Source: Cyrtodaria siliqua (Eukaryota; Mollusca; Bivalvia; Adapedonta; Hiatellidae). From it: 64,000 bases of DNA. Shown piece by piece: positions 34,916 to 48,200 of this stretch. The stretch spans positions 22,050-86,049 of the forward strand of contig JAWPHD010011203.1 of NCBI GenBank assembly GCA_037043455.1, given 5' to 3'. Under the pieces are notes generated by a model that saw only the letters and a program-made list of their open reading frames with translations, was not told the DNA's origin and did no database searches. How positions within the stretch are numbered: position 1 is the first letter of the stretch; each line of letters opens with the position of its first letter. The position numbers and the translations under genes are program-made.

Positions 34916-35174
34916 ATTTTCTGGCATTTATTAATATTCATTGAATAATTGATATCACTATTACTGAGATATATTTATGATTTTGACATTGATCACAGGT
35001 GGCAGTATTAGTGCTGGGACATTTAAAAAAAAAAGTGTAACATTATATTTGTTGAAATTCTGAGTGAAATAATTGGTGAAGACAGTTGGGTGAAAAAAAG
35101 TAGACCAGATCGAGTTAAACGATAACGTCTATTACTAAAGTACTATGAATTACTTTTTTCAGGAAAACCTAATA

Positions 35175-38100
35175 TCCTGCCAACAGCCAAATTTTATAAG
35201 ATATGTACACCGTTTCTAAACCTAGTGATGACAAGGTATATATATCTTACATAATTTGAGAATCCACTCTATAGACACAATTAAATAGAGATGAATTGAT
35301 TATAGGGAAATCCTTCACGAGATGGTAGACTTGTTGTTCTTTTCACAAACGAGCGAATGCAAGTGAAAAAACAAAACACAACTACCATTTAGTGTTGAAT
35401 CTGTTTATTACATATTATATTTAAGTTTATGTATAATTTTAACCTAAATTATTCACTTTATTAAACGTTATCGGCGGATGACGTCACTGTCCGTCAGTAA
35501 ACACTTTACTGACGTCACAACTAACCGTCACATTTAGTTATTAGCTCTGCTGGCCAACGGCTCTGCTGGCCAACGGCCAGCAGAGCTTATGGGATGGCGA
35601 GTTGTCCGTCTTCCGTCCGTCCGTCCGTCGTCCGTCGTTAACTTTTGTCTCGTTAAGGCGATAGGGCCTTCATTTTTCATCCGATCTTTAACAAACTTTA
35701 ACAGGTTGTTAATATCAATGAAAGCTCGGACAAGTTCGAAAACCAGCCAGATCGAACCAGTAACAGCGGAGTTATGGCCCTTGACTTAGTTAAAAATGCT
35801 ATATGTTGCCTCGTTAAGACGATAGGGCCTTCATTTTTCATCCGATCTTTACCAAACATTACCAGATTGTTAATATTAATGAAAGCTTGGACAAGTTCGA
35901 AAACCAGCCAGATCGGACCCGCAACAGTGGAGTTATGGCCCTTGATTTAGTTGAAAAAAAGTATATTACGATAGGGTCTTGATTTTTCATCCGATCTTTA
36001 CCAAACTTCACCAGATTGTTAATATCAATGATAGCTCGGACAAGTTCGAAAACCAGCCAGATCGAACCGGTAACAGCGGAGTTATGGCCCTTGACTTAGT
36101 TAAAAATGCTATATGTTGCCTCGTTAAGGCGATAGGGCCCTCATTTTTCATCCGATCGCTATCAAACGTTACCAGATTGTTAATATCAATGAAAGCTTGG
36201 ACAAGTTTAAAAACCAGCCAGATCGGACCAATAACATTGGAGTTATGGCCCTTGGTTTAGTTAAAAATGCTATATTTTGCCTCGTTAAGACGATAGGGCC
36301 TCCATTTTTCATCCGATCTTTACCAAACCGTACCAGATTGTTACTATCAATGAAAGCTTGGACAAGTTCGAGAACCAGCCAGATCGGACCAGCAACAGCA
36401 GAGTTATAGCCCTTGATTTAGTTAATAATTCTATATTTTGCCTCGTTAAGATGATAGGGCCTTCATTTTTCATCCGATCTTTACCAAACATTACCAGATT
36501 GTTAATATTAATGAAAGCTTGGACAAGTTCGAAAACCAGCCAGATCGGACCCGCAACAGTGGAGTTATGGCCCTTGATTTAGTTGAAAAAAAGTATATTA
36601 CGATAGGGTCTTGATTTTTCGTCCGATCTTTACCAAACTTTACCAGATTGTTAATATAAATGAAAGCTCTGACAAGTTTGAAAACCAACCAGATCGGACG
36701 AGAAACAGCGGAGTTATGGCCCTTGATTTAGTTAAATATGCTATATTTTGCCTCGTTAATACTATGATAGGGCCTTCATTTTTCATCCGAACTTTACCAG
36801 ATTGTTACTATCAATGAAAGCTCCAACAAGTTTCAAAACAGCCAGATTGGACCATTTACACCGGAGTTATGGCCCTTGATTTTCTGAAATATGCTATATT
36901 TTGGCCTGATTAAGAAGGAAGGGCCTTCATTTGGCCAGATTTCAGTGAAACTTTTCAAGGATGATCAGTACCAAGCCTAGTTGTACATATCGTCACTGTG
37001 TTCCAGTTGAATGATTTTGGTGGAGTCCCTTTAAAGGTTTTAATACACAAACTTTGTCTGGACTAGTTCTCCTGAACCCCTGGCTGGATTTGAACGAAAC
37101 TTGATAAGGATGATCAGTATCAGGTCTAGTTGTGCAAATCATTGCCGTGTTTCGGTTGAATGATTTTTGGCAAAGTTATGGCTATTTAAAGGTTTTAATA
37201 CACAAACTTTGTCTGGACTAGTTCTCCTGAACGCCTCCCCACATTTCAACGAAACTTTACAGGGATGATCAGCAGCAAGCATAGTTGTGCATATCATCGT
37301 GGCATTCTGGTTAACAGATTTTTGGTGGAGTTATGGCCCTTTAAAGTTTTTTGATACACAAACATTTTCCGGGCTAGTTCTCCTGAACCCCTGACTGGAT
37401 TTTAACGAAACTTGACAAGGATGATCAGTATCAAGCCTAGTTGTGCATATCTTCGCCATATTCGTGTTGAATTATTTTTGGCAGAGTTATGGCCCTTTAA
37501 AGGTTTTAATAGCCAAACGTTGTCCAGATTAGTCTCTTCTGAATTCCTTGCTGGATTTCAACGAATCTTGATGGGGATGATCAGTACCAAGCCTAGTTGT
37601 ACCTGTCATTGCCGTGTTGTGGTTGAATGAATTTTGGCAGAGTTATGACCCCTTAAAGGTTTTAATACACAAACTTCGTACAGACTAGTTCTCCTGAACC
37701 TCTGGCTGGATTTCAACGAAACTTGTCAGGGACAATCAGTACCAAGCCTAGTTGCGTATATCATCACCATGTTCTGGTTGAACGATATTTGAAAGAGTTA
37801 TGGCCCCTTATACATAAACTTTATCTAGAGCCAGTAGAGCGTCCACAGGCCCTCTTGGGCCTCTTGTTTTTGTGTTCGGAGTTAGTTACTAATATTTAGC
37901 GATTATGAATATTCGTTCACTGAGAAATCCCAATTTTTCACCCACAGAAATGTACTAAATGGCCTTAATCAGTCAGAACAAACCCAAACCTGGAGCATCG
38001 AATTGAGTTACCAACTCATAATTCATTTTACACATATTCAATCACGGGTATTTTAAGAACGTAAAATAAACTTCGCTTTTGGCATACATAATTATATACA

Positions 38101-38545
38101 CGACAAAACCATTTATCAAAATCTTAGCCAGGTGTTCAGGTCATATAATAATGTACATGTGCAGATTAAAAGGAAGCCGCCAAGAATGAGCGTGTTGAAC
38201 TGTAAGTCGGTTACAATTCACCTATTCTAATTTTAAAGAAACCTGCTAAATAATGGCAATCTTACACTACAAAACTTTTAATCAAAACTCTGTCCAGGTG
38301 TCATATAATAATGTATATAGGATGATTAAAAGTAAAGGTTTTTTTCATGGGTTCTTAAAATAGCCATGATTGTATATGCGTAAAATGAGTTTCAAGTTGG
38401 TAACTCTTAATTTGATGCTCCAGTTTTGGGGTTTGGCCTGACTGTTTAAAGCCGTTTATATTGTGTCTATAGAGTTTGGATTCTCAAAACATTAAGTTAT
38501 ATATATTTGTACAATTTGGCTGTTGTTGGCGGCATAGCTACTTTA
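35175..38545. mobile_element. large inverted-repeat element with a nested composite repeat
   Basis: The left arm (about 35178-35300: GCCAACAGCCAAATT, GAGAATCCACTCTATAGACA) pairs with the right arm (about 38455-38540: TGTCTATAGAGTTTGGATTC, AATTTGGCTGTTGTTGGC). Further inside, 37876-38050 matches the complement of 45340-45420. No transposase is visible. Its interior is interrupted by the composite block 35545-37873. Confidence 0.65.
35545..37873 (-). repeat. composite tandem element, family B (reversed orientation)
   Basis: One end is AGCTCTGCTGGCCAACGG with a hairpin CTGCTGGCC-x-GGCCAGCAG and GTCCGTCCGTCC; the other is CAGGCCCTCTTGGGCCTCTT. The core has about eight units of about 160 bp (TCGTTAAGACGATAGGGCC, CAAGTTCGAAAACCAGCCAG, GGAGTTATGGCCCTTGA) and then about six units of a second type of about 150 bp (GATGATCAGTACCAAGCCTA). 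The same element in the other orientation is at 48108-50230. Open frames inside are repeat products. Confidence 0.85.
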
Positions 38546-38654
38546 AAGAAACAAGTTCTGCAGTCGCTATCCAACTTATTTTCCTAATATTTGAATACTG
38601 GTAAATGAACTATAACCTATACATATTGGTTAGCTCTCGGGTTTACCTTATATA

Positions 38655-38935
38655 TTATACCCCTGCTTCCACAAAGTGAAGTGGGGCTATATAGGAATCG
38701 CGTTGTCCGCAACATTCTGTCGCATCCCGTAACAGACTTTCATCCCATCCTGTTGCGTTTTGTAGTGTCGCATCGCGTAACCCATTTTAATTACTTGCAT
38801 TCCTCAAACAGTTTTGAATGGGTTGTTCCCGAACTTCATATGTCCCTCTACATCTCCCATTGTTGATTGCCTATTACAGAATTATGGCCCTTTGTTTTAC
38901 TTAAAACTTAAGCGGGGGCATTCATCACCTTGAGA
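38655..38935 (+). repeat. dispersed repeat
   Basis: ATACCCCTGCTTCCACAAAG, TGGGGCTATATAGGAATC and the block ending GAATTATGGCCCTTTG read like a truncated composite repeat. No coding content. Confidence 0.45.
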
Positions 38936-38989
38936 AATAGTTCTTTTGTTGCACAATTTTAACTGTGTTTGTATAAGCAACTATTTGGA

Positions 38990-39160
38990 CAAAGCACCCC
39001 GTGTGGTTCCCGGGCAAGAATAGGGCCACTGCTTATCCAGACAGAGGGATAAAACGCCCCTAATTCATCTTCATTTTGTCATTTTTGCCATGTTCATTAA
39101 AGTTCTTCATTGGGATCCGTGTATTGTTTCAGGTGGTAATTGAGTGGTGGCAGAATTGAA
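38990..39160 (+). mobile_element. internal fragment of the foldback DNA element family
   Basis: GGTTCCCGGGCAAGAATAGG to TTCATTAAAGTTCTTCATTG matches 27300-27420. Confidence 0.6.
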
Positions 39161-39162
39161 CT

Positions 39163-39773
39163 GAATTGGGGTTTTAAGGTGCACCAACACGTGAAAGGTT
39201 ATATGGCACCTAATAGGAAGGAATGAACATGCCAGGCTCATCCTCCATGTACACCGAGATAAAATATGGAGAACGGGCCTAGAACCTTCTCACCCTGAAC
39301 TGCAGAGTTGCTGCAAATTCTATTGTAGACACTCCATTTACGCTGGAGCCACGTTATAGTTTTTCTGCCACTGCTCTAGTGATATGAGCGAGATGGCACC
39401 TGAAACAATGCAGGGGTCATGATGAAGACCTTTAATGAGCATGAACAAAAAATGATAAAATGAACATGAATTTGGGGGAGGTCTACCCCTCTGCCTTCCC
39501 CTACAACGGGATCTGCAGTGGCCCTATTCTTTGCCCCATTACCAAATGGGGCTCCCGGCACCACACAGGGGTGGTGGCAGTAAACAATGTATGTGGCTCA
39601 TGTAATAATGGAGTGTTTACAAGAGAATTTGCAGCAACTCTTCAGGTCTGCCATTGACAAGGTTCTAGGCCCATTCTGCATATTTTTATCTGGAGAGTGA
39701 GCCTTGCATGTTCATTCCTGTTTGTCACCATATAAACTTCTTATGTTGGGGTGCCGTAAAAACCCAATACAAA
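39163..39773. mobile_element. foldback DNA element with long terminal inverted repeats
   Basis: Left end GAATTGGGGTTTTAAGGTGC ... ATGGCACCTAATAGG ... GAATGAACATGC pairs over roughly 90 bp with the right end GCATGTTCATTCCTGTTTGT ... GTTGGGGTGCCGTAAAAACC. The interior is itself partly palindromic (39290-39480 against 39560-39690). Copies or fragments lie at 27285-28005, 31980-32230 and 41620-41920. No transposase. Confidence 0.8.
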
Positions 39774-39799
39774 TTACCCAATAGTCTCGCCTAAAGTGA

Positions 39800-41300
39800 C
39801 ATGTCCAACATACATGTTTCAAGCGATCTTTATCTTGACAGAATTGAGGGTTTATATTAATTGTTAACGAGGTCAAGCACTGTTGTCAGCATTCAGTAGG
39901 GTAGCATTCATAGTTTTCCATCAATGGAGTTAAATGCAAATATTGCTGGATGGACAGGCATTACCATTCCATAGACCGGATTTTGAATTTTCAATCCTAC
40001 CCAAAAACCATCTACCATAATTAAATGTTAACATGCCTCAAAGTTTGAATGTTGATGCATCTATTAATAGTGCAGTTAACACCACTGTGGCATGCAACAC
40101 AATTCCTGAATTAAAACAACACAAAAAGTTCATCATTTATAAAGGTCCTGCATTATTATCAGGATTCAAACATTTAAAACTGAATGTGATATCATTATTT
40201 ACTACAAATTGATTAGGCCAAGTCTATAATTATGTCTATGGACTTTGTTGTAAATTATCATTTTTAATTGTTACGGTGTATTATAGGAAACTGTTAATGT
40301 TCCATCTATATTTATGAACTATTTCACGCTTTAAATTGATAATTTTATACTTTATTATGTTTTAAACAAATTAGGCCCCAAAGCCTGATGTACTCCCTTT
40401 AATACGTGATATCTAGCTGCAGAAACTAAACATTGGAGGTGGACTTGATGTAAAATTGCAGCAATTTGACAACTTGTATTGTTTCAGGAACTGATCTGCA
40501 TGTATCACGTTTTATCAAGAAATGTCAGCTCATGGCTGTGATAAACTTATTTGCTGGAGTTTCAAATTACGTAGCTGCAATAGCAACAATTAAGTTCCTT
40601 TCAATCTATACAACTCACATTGAAATTTGTATACAGCAACTGTTGTAAATTGTTAAAACTTAACAATACTTGCTACTTCAAATAATTAATAAACTGTATT
40701 TCACTCCATAGAGCATTTATAAACATTTAAACATGTTAATTCTAGTAATAATTTTAGTAAAACAATGCAATTATTTTGTGTTTATTAAGCTCAACATTAC
40801 ACATAGTGTCCCTTTAATTTCATTTCAATGTTGTTTTCCAGCTTATCAACACATTATCTGTCATTTAGAGCCTTATCACTTTAATAATTTATTCTTTGAA
40901 TGAATTAGTAGAAAGATTTTTTTATTTGTTTAGTATTAAACATATTTATTTCCAAAATCTTTACATGCTTGGATATATAGAGATGAAAAGTCCAGGTGTT
41001 TGCATTTTAATACCACAGCTTAACAGTGGCTGTCAGTGAAATGTGTATGTGGTTGCAATTATCAGCTTGTCAACTTGTATTGCTTTTTAATCTAAGCATA
41101 GGGGAAAATGTCAATACATATTATAATTAATGTAATGTTCTCTGCTGCTATGATAATCTATGATAGTGCACTGAATTGGCATTTTTACTTCTATTGTTAT
41201 TAATTCTTAAACTTTAATAAATAGTAATTATTTCTTCTATATGCAGATATAATGTAGTGATGTAGTCTTTTATTTAGAGCAAAAACATATAATTCAAAAA
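39800..41300. other. no gene seen; AT-rich
   Basis: Long AT-rich stretch with many TTAA-rich words and no recognisable coding or element structure. Confidence 0.55.
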
Positions 41301-41309
41301 TCAATACCA

Positions 41310-41830
41310 TTGGACTAATTGCTTGACCCAGGGTCAAGGGTCAGTTCAGTGGCTGAAAGTTATTAAAATAACAATAATGATGTCCAGTGAGTTTAGATAT
41401 GAAATCTGTAACACTGTACTTCAAGATGTTATATTGTTAAATGCAATCAAATTTGGAGATGGTATAAATATTGCGAAATTTGGAGACAGTACATGTATTT
41501 AAGAGACCACTGACCTTGACACAGGGTCAGTTTGAGGTTGAAAATCACCGGAAAAAGGACAATGACAAGGCGGTTATATATGAAATTTGAACACTCTACT
41601 CCAAAGAACAAAAAGAATTGAAATGGGTTTTAAGGCACACCAACACATCAAGATAAAATATGGAGAATGGGCCTAGAACCTTCTTACCTGCAGAACTGCA
41701 GAGTTGCTGCAAATTCTACAGTAGACACTCCACTTACGATGGAGCCACGTTTCAAAGTTTCCATGTTTGCTTACCCGGTGTCATGATAAAGACCTTGAAT
41801 GAGCATGAAAATGACAAAATGAATATGAAT

Positions 41831-41867
<37 letters not shown>

Positions 41868-42330
41868 GTCCTACCCCTCTGCATGTGGCAGTGTGTTTGT
41901 GAGATTGCAGTGGTTGTATTCTACCCCTACAACCACACATGCTAGAGAAAAAGGTTATAAAAATTTAACGCAAACCAAAACCTTAATACAAATCTTAACC
42001 AAAACCTTAACCAAAATCTTAACACAAACCTAAAAAATGGTACATATTGTATAATAACTTTCTCGTCCTTGGGAGTAGAATGTTAGTATTTCATATATGA
42101 CCTCCTTGTCATTGTCCTTCTTAATCCCAATAACTTCCAGCTCTCCAACTGACCAAGGGTTGGAGTACCATACATGTACCGTCACGCAAATTATGATACA
42201 AAATATTGACGGTACATGTATTTAAGTGACACCGAATCCGTCCCATGGTCAGTTGGAGGGCTGAAAGTTATTGGCATTAGGAAAGACAAGGTTATATATA
42301 AAATTTGAACATTCTACTGCCAAGGACAAG
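41310..42330. mobile_element. decayed inverted-repeat elements with poly-G tract
   Basis: Segments CAGTGGCTGAAAGTTATT (41348), ATAACTTCCAGCTCTCCAAC (42127) and GTTGGAGGGCTGAAAGTTAT (42253) form inverted pairs; CCGTCACGCAAATT and TATTGACGGTACATG flank the centre near 42195. The part 41620-41920 is a copy of the element at 39163 and contains the G run 41830-41866. Confidence 0.55.
41830..41866. repeat. poly-G tract of 37 bases
   Basis: An uninterrupted G run at the position where the related copy at 39475 has only GGGGGAG. Confidence 0.95.
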
Positions 42331-42339
42331 TTATTATAC

Positions 42340-43405
42340 AATATGTTGATGCCGTCGAGCCCACCAACATTAGCGGCGCCTATGTCTCACATTTTTTCAA
42401 AGGGCGAGACAAAAATAACTACTATGCAAAATTTAGAGGACACAAACTTCTATATTAGTTTAAAATGACCACTGTATTATATAATATATTGCTATGATAA
42501 CCATGACAACTGGAACCTAACATGGTTATTGTGTTGCCTGCATAGCATGGCAGACACTTAGGGATCACTTTGTTTGTTATGTCGTCCCTCACACCATCAA
42601 CCTGCAACTTACCGGTAACCTTGGCCATAACTTGAAAAATATTTGACCTATGTTCATAAAACGTCACACCTATTTTCATGTTACCTTAAGGAATGTTGTT
42701 ACACATGTCCAATAACCCTGACTTTCATTTTGGCAGAGTTTTGCCCATTTTCATAAAACTTTTACCTGCAACAGTGCTGTATGTGCTTAATTACGCATAT
42801 TTTTTCATCAAAAATGCATTAAAAATAAAATAAATGCGTAAAATATCGTCACTGAGTATTGAGAACCAATACCCACATACACACTTCAATAAAAAAATCG
42901 AGGGCACCCAATCATACTCAATACTTATTGATGTTTGAGGTATTGAATGACAAATCAAGTACCTCCAGCAATTACTAATTGATGCTTGCAAGAAAAAAAC
43001 AGAAGTCGGCTTACACAAATTAATGCCATTTAAAAAAGACAGACGGCTTTAATGAATATATATAAATATTTTATATTAATGTTTTTTTCAAAACTTGTTT
43101 TAAGAATACGCATTAGTAAATTCGCAATACAATTTGTTTCATGCATACAATACGCATTGTGATGACAGCTTATCTGGAGAACTGCTGCAAACTCATAACT
43201 GGTCAGAACTATTTATTGAAGGAACCAATTTAGTATATATTTCATACATATGCTTTTATACCCCAAATTCACATTAATAGACACTAACCACATATTTTCT
43301 ATTCATTGCAAAGATCCTAATCATCCACCAGATTACAATTCCTTTTAGGAATCACTAAATCACACCATTCGTCATCATTGTCTATGGATTTTCGACGGCG
43401 TAAGC
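42340..43405. other. no gene seen
   Basis: Non-coding DNA with a few composite-repeat-like words (ACCTTGGCCATAACTTG) and nothing else recognisable. Confidence 0.5.
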
Positions 43406-43410
43406 ATTAA

Positions 43411-43915
43411 AGGGAATGTAGTGACGCACTCAAATAAGCTCTATTATTGAGAGTTCTGAAAAACTTGGGAAACTGTGAAAAAATTATCAAAATCGGATGA
43501 CAAACAAAAAAATATATGACCATTTGAAGGTTTTCTAAAATCGATATGGGAGCCAACACTTTTAGAACTATGACATTATAGTTCCAAATTACCATATATG
43601 TAATATTGATAAATATCTTTTAAAGCAAAGAAAATGAATGCAAATGAAAGAAAATTCTTTACTGGTCATATAAAACATTATTGCCATTAAGTATATATAT
43701 TTTTCATACAGTTGCTGTCGTTTTTACCTATAAATCAGTAAATTTTCATATTTATAAATATTCCATATATGGTCATTCAGAACTATGACATCATAGCTCT
43801 CAAAATTCCGTTCCATCATAACTTTCATATTGGCCATATCTCCTTTGTTTATCATCCGATTTTGACTCTCAATAATAAAAATGGCTGAGTTGCTACATTC
43901 CCTTTAATCTAATTG
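43411..43915. mobile_element. MITE with AAAGGGAATGTAG ends
   Basis: Left end AAAGGGAATGTAGTGACGCA and right end (complement AAAGGGAATGTAGCAACTCA) are inverted repeats, extended inward by TATTATTGAGAGT and AAAATCGGATGA motifs at both sides. About 505 bp, non-coding. Confidence 0.8.
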
Positions 43916-43919
43916 CAGA

Positions 43920-44860
43920 TTACAAAAATCAATTTATTTCAAATTCGAATAAGATTCACTAGAACTAAAATCACTAGAACTAAAATTAATCACAAAACGT
44001 TCATGAAATAAAATGTAAACGTATAGATCTTAGTATGTTCACATTTGAAACATTATGGAGGGTACCCATCGTGCATGTCCAGTGAACTACGCCATATATT
44101 TTCGACGGTCCTAAATAGCATATAATTACAGTTTTTACTAAAATATTCCGCTATAAAAACTAAAAGTCATAAACTTACTTCAAACATACGTAAAGCTACA
44201 TATTCGTTTATTTAAAGGAGTTTTACAGAAAGACTGTCTAGGGATCCTTTGCATCCTGAGCACAAAAAGGTATCCCCGAGAATCATACATGCACCCAGCT
44301 GCAACATGTGTCACATTGACCCTGGTTACAATAGTCATATATTGCAGAAAAGTGTCACAAATTCCAATCTGTTTGCATACAACACACCTTTTAGGATTGT
44401 TTTGACAGTGTACGTACTGTACTCTGAAGAGGGAAACAAACATCAAAACGTGTAAGAGAGGTGATAAATTTTATGCATAACTTTTGATGGACACTAGACT
44501 TTGAACATTTTGGTCACCGGATATTGATAATGATGTCAATGCATTGCAACATTGCAGATGTGTTAGTCTTTTAATACTAAGTAAATTGTTTGAAGGGAAG
44601 TTTTGGGATTAGTGTGAAAACGAAAAACGGGTAATGAAGTTTTCTTTTTTCTTGAAACAAATTCTCAAATGTACATTTTCCTCACAAACATTAATAATGG
44701 TATTAAACTTTGTTTCCCAACAAATCTTCCATTTTAAACTCTGAAATCATGCGCAAAATACGAGATAAACGGATATCGTCGAAAACACAAGAATGTCGAA
44801 AACGGGATACTTCATCACAACTGTCTACTTCTTCACCATTGTCTACTTCCTCACATTTGT
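43920..44860. other. 3' flank of the MRPS27-like gene
   Basis: No exon is recognisable. The MRPS27-like 3' UTR runs leftwards from 44861 into this stretch. A TTTATT (AATAAA on the minus strand) occurs near 44205 but I cannot tell whether it is used. The 88-residue minus frame at 44180-44446 has no recognisable motif. Confidence 0.45.
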
Positions 44861-45253
44861 CTACTTCTTCTTAATCTTTATTTTTAGGTTACGCTCTCCT
44901 GGTGCCTCCACATATTCTTCTTCTTTCGTAGCTTCCAAATTTCTGCTATATGCCTTTCCTCTCTGATGCGCTCTGATGTCCGGTTCATTCTCAAAAAACG
45001 TTAACAACTCCTCCCTCTCTTGTAATGCCTGCAGCTTCTCCTGTATCTCTTTCATACTCCGCTTCTGTGTGTACTCTCTGACTTGCTCGTTTAACTTTTC
45101 AGTTCTTTCATCTTGCCATTTTTTGTAATTGTTTTTTAATATTTTTATATCTTCGACTTCATATCTAGATATTTCACTCCATACAAAGTTTTCAATATGT
45201 TGTTCGGTGTTGTCCACCGACAGCCGCTTGTCTGTCAGGATGTCAACTAATCC
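44861..45253 (-). CDS. MRPS27: MRPS27-like last exon
   Basis: Acceptor TTCATTCCAG/GGATTAG, stop TAG at 44863-44861. 130 residues: GLVDILTDKRLSVDN, the helix ISRYEVEDIKILKNNYKKWQ, KLNEQVREYTQKRSMKEIQE, and a Lys-rich end. An 18-bp tandem unit (GAAGAAGTAGAC type) begins at the stop codon and continues for three copies into the 3' UTR. Confidence 0.88.
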   Translation of the reverse strand, partial: GLVDILTDKRLSVDNTEQHIENFVWSEISRYEVEDIKILKNNYKKWQDERTEKLNEQVREYTQKRSMKEIQEKLQALQEREELLTFFENEPDIRAHQRGKAYSRNLEATKEEEYVEAPGERNLKIKIKKK

Positions 45254-48200
45254 CTGGAATGAAGTAATAAAAAGACCAGTGAGAATGAAATAAAATGGCG
45301 TTTTATGTCCCATTAACACATCTTATTACATTTCTATGTGTGAAAGATCGGGATTTCTCAGTGCAAGAATATTCATAATCGCTAAATATTAATAACTAAC
45401 TCAGAACACAATAATAACTAACGTTGCTAACTCGGAACACAATAATAACTAACGTTGCGACGCTGAGGCGTGACGTCAGCAAAGTGTTGCTGACGTCGAC
45501 GTCATCCGCCGATAACATTCAATAAAGTGAATATTGTTTGAAAAACGTAATTTAAAATGTAAATTAATAGATTATTTAACTGCTGGGATCGATTATTAGG
45601 TAATCTTTCACTTGATGGTAGACGTGCGCTCGTTCGTGAAAAGAACCACATGTCTACCACTCGTGAAGGATTTCCCTATAATCGATCCCAGCAGTTAAAT
45701 AATCTCTATTTACTAGGTTATATTGGGACAGCAACCTCAGAGGGAGATGAGACGTAGGTAAAGTTTCCCATCAGACATGTCTCTGCCAGGGCGAATACCT
45801 TGAATTTTGTGAGCCTATACAACCGATAGAATGATAGGCCATTCAACATAAAGAATGATGCCTTTAACTTCGCGAGACCAAACAATAAAAAGAAAGATTA
45901 CCTTGAACTTTAAGAGTTCATGCAAGAGAAAGAAAGACAATTTGAACTTTGCAAGACCTTTATAATACAACTGATAGGAAGTATCTAAAATTCTGCGAGA
46001 CAATACAACAGAAAGAACAAGAGGTCAATGACCTTGAAGCTCTACTGATAGATTTTGATAGCTAGATCAACATTCCTGTGATAAAAATCTGTCAAGTAGT
46101 TTCAGAGGAGTAGTCGCTACAAGTTGAAGTTTTTACTATATAACTCTAGGTAAACAAAGATGGCCACTGGCAGCCATGTTTAATGTAGAATCAAAATAAT
46201 TTTCGACAAGGATCAACATCTTGTCATGCTGATCATTTCAGAAAAAGTCCCATATCAATATCACTTACAGTTTTCAAGAAGTAGTCGCTACAAACTTGTG
46301 TTTTAAAAATCTATGTTTAGCCGTGGTGGCCATCTTGAATTTCCGGCCGACCTGAAATTGTGCTAGGATCAACTAGACATCAAGAGCAACATTCCTGTGA
46401 AGTTTCATGAAAATCCGTCAAGTAGTTTCAGAGGAGTAGCCGCTACAAATTGTTACTATACAAACTCTACGTAAACAAAGATGGCCACTGGCGCCCATGT
46501 TTAATGTCGAATCAAAATAATTTTCATCAAGGATCAACATCACGTCATGCTGATCATTTTAGAAAAAGTCCCATATCAATATCAGTTACAGTTTTCAAGA
46601 AGTAGTCGCTATAAACTTTTTTTTTAAAAATCTGTTTTTAGCCATGGCGGCCATCTTGAATTTCAAGCCGACCTAAAAAAATTCTGGGATCAATTAGTCA
46701 TCAAGAGCAACATTCCTGTGAAGTTTCATAAAAAATTGGGAAGTAGTTTCAGAGGAATAGTCGCTACAAGTTTTTAATATATAAATCTATGTAAATAAAG
46801 ATGGCCGCTGTCATGTTGATCATTTTAGAAAACATCCCATATCAATATCACTTACAGTTTTCAAGAAGTAGTCGCTACAAATTTATTTATTTTAAATCTA
46901 TGTTTTGCCGTGGTGGCCATCTTGAATTTCCGACCAGCCTGAAAGTTTTCTAGGATCAACTAGACATCAAGAGCAACATTCCTGTGAAGTTTCATGAACA
47001 TCCGTCAAGTAGTTTCAGGAGTAGTCGCTACAAGTTTTTACTATATAACTCTATGTAAACAAAGATGGCCACTGGAAGCCATGTTTAATGTCGAATCAAA
47101 ATAATGTTCGACTAGGATCAACACCATGTCAAGCTGATCATTTTAGAAAAAGTCCCATATCACTTATAGTTTAAAAGAAGTAGTCGCTACAAACTTATTT
47201 TTTAAAAATCTATCTTTAGCTGTGGCGGCCATCTTGAATTTCTGGCCGACCTGAAATTTTGCTAGGATCAATTAGACATCAAGAGCAACATTCCTGTAAA
47301 GTTTCATGAAAATCCGCCAAGTAGTTTCAGAGGAGTAGTCGCTACAAGTGTTTACTATATAACTCTATGTAAACAAAGATGGCTACTGGCAGCCATGTTT
47401 AACGTCGAATCAAAACGATTTTTGACAAGGACCAACATCATGTCATGCTGATCATTTTAGAAAAAGTCCCATATCAATATCACTTATAGTTTTCAAGAAG
47501 TAGTCGCTACAAACTTGTATTTTAAAAATCTATTTTTAGCTTTGGTGGCCATCTTGGATTTTACATCAACATGAATTTTTGCTAGGATCAACTAGACTTT
47601 ATGGGCAACATTTCTGTAAAGTTTCATGTATATCCATCCAGTAGTTTCAGAGGTGTAGTCGCTACAAATAAAAGTTTACGGACAGACGGACGGACATACA
47701 CAAAATCAGGCTTTGTGTGACTCAAAACTTGTGTGTCTGTTTTTTGTGTGTACGTTCGTACCTTGTGCCACTGTTTTTTACATCTTGTGTGTCGTTTTTA
47801 CCATTTGGACACATTTTAGTCACACAAGCTCCCCTCCCCTTGTGTGACTGCAATTTTTTATTGCTTCAAATGAAGAAATAGACTATTTCCTGCACATAGA
47901 GACAAACTTGCTTGTGTGTCAGTCACACAAGAAAAAAAAGTCACACAAGTATACTTTATACACATAAAAAGACACACAAGGCGCTCCTGTAAACTCGGAC
48001 GGACAGACGGACAGACGGACGACGGACGCCGCACCACGGCATAAGCTCTGCTGATCTCTGATCAGTCGAGCTAAAAATACCTTAATCTTTGCGAGACTGC
48101 ACAACAGAAAACAAGAGGGCCTGTATTGCGCTACTGGCTATATGGCGTCTGTGGTGGGGAACACGACATCGATATGCACAACTAGGCTTGGTACTGATCC

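Noticed and set aside
35589..36817. series of 60-93-residue frames with repeated IGPSFFIRSLP-type sequence
   Set aside because: Repeated units of the family B composite element read in translation; no conserved start and the opposite-strand copy does not keep them.
38681..38866. 61-residue frame
   Set aside because: Falls in a dispersed non-coding repeat with no family match.
44180..44455. 88-residue minus and 68-residue plus open frames
   Set aside because: No motif, no splice partners; overlapping frames in the MRPS27 3' flank.
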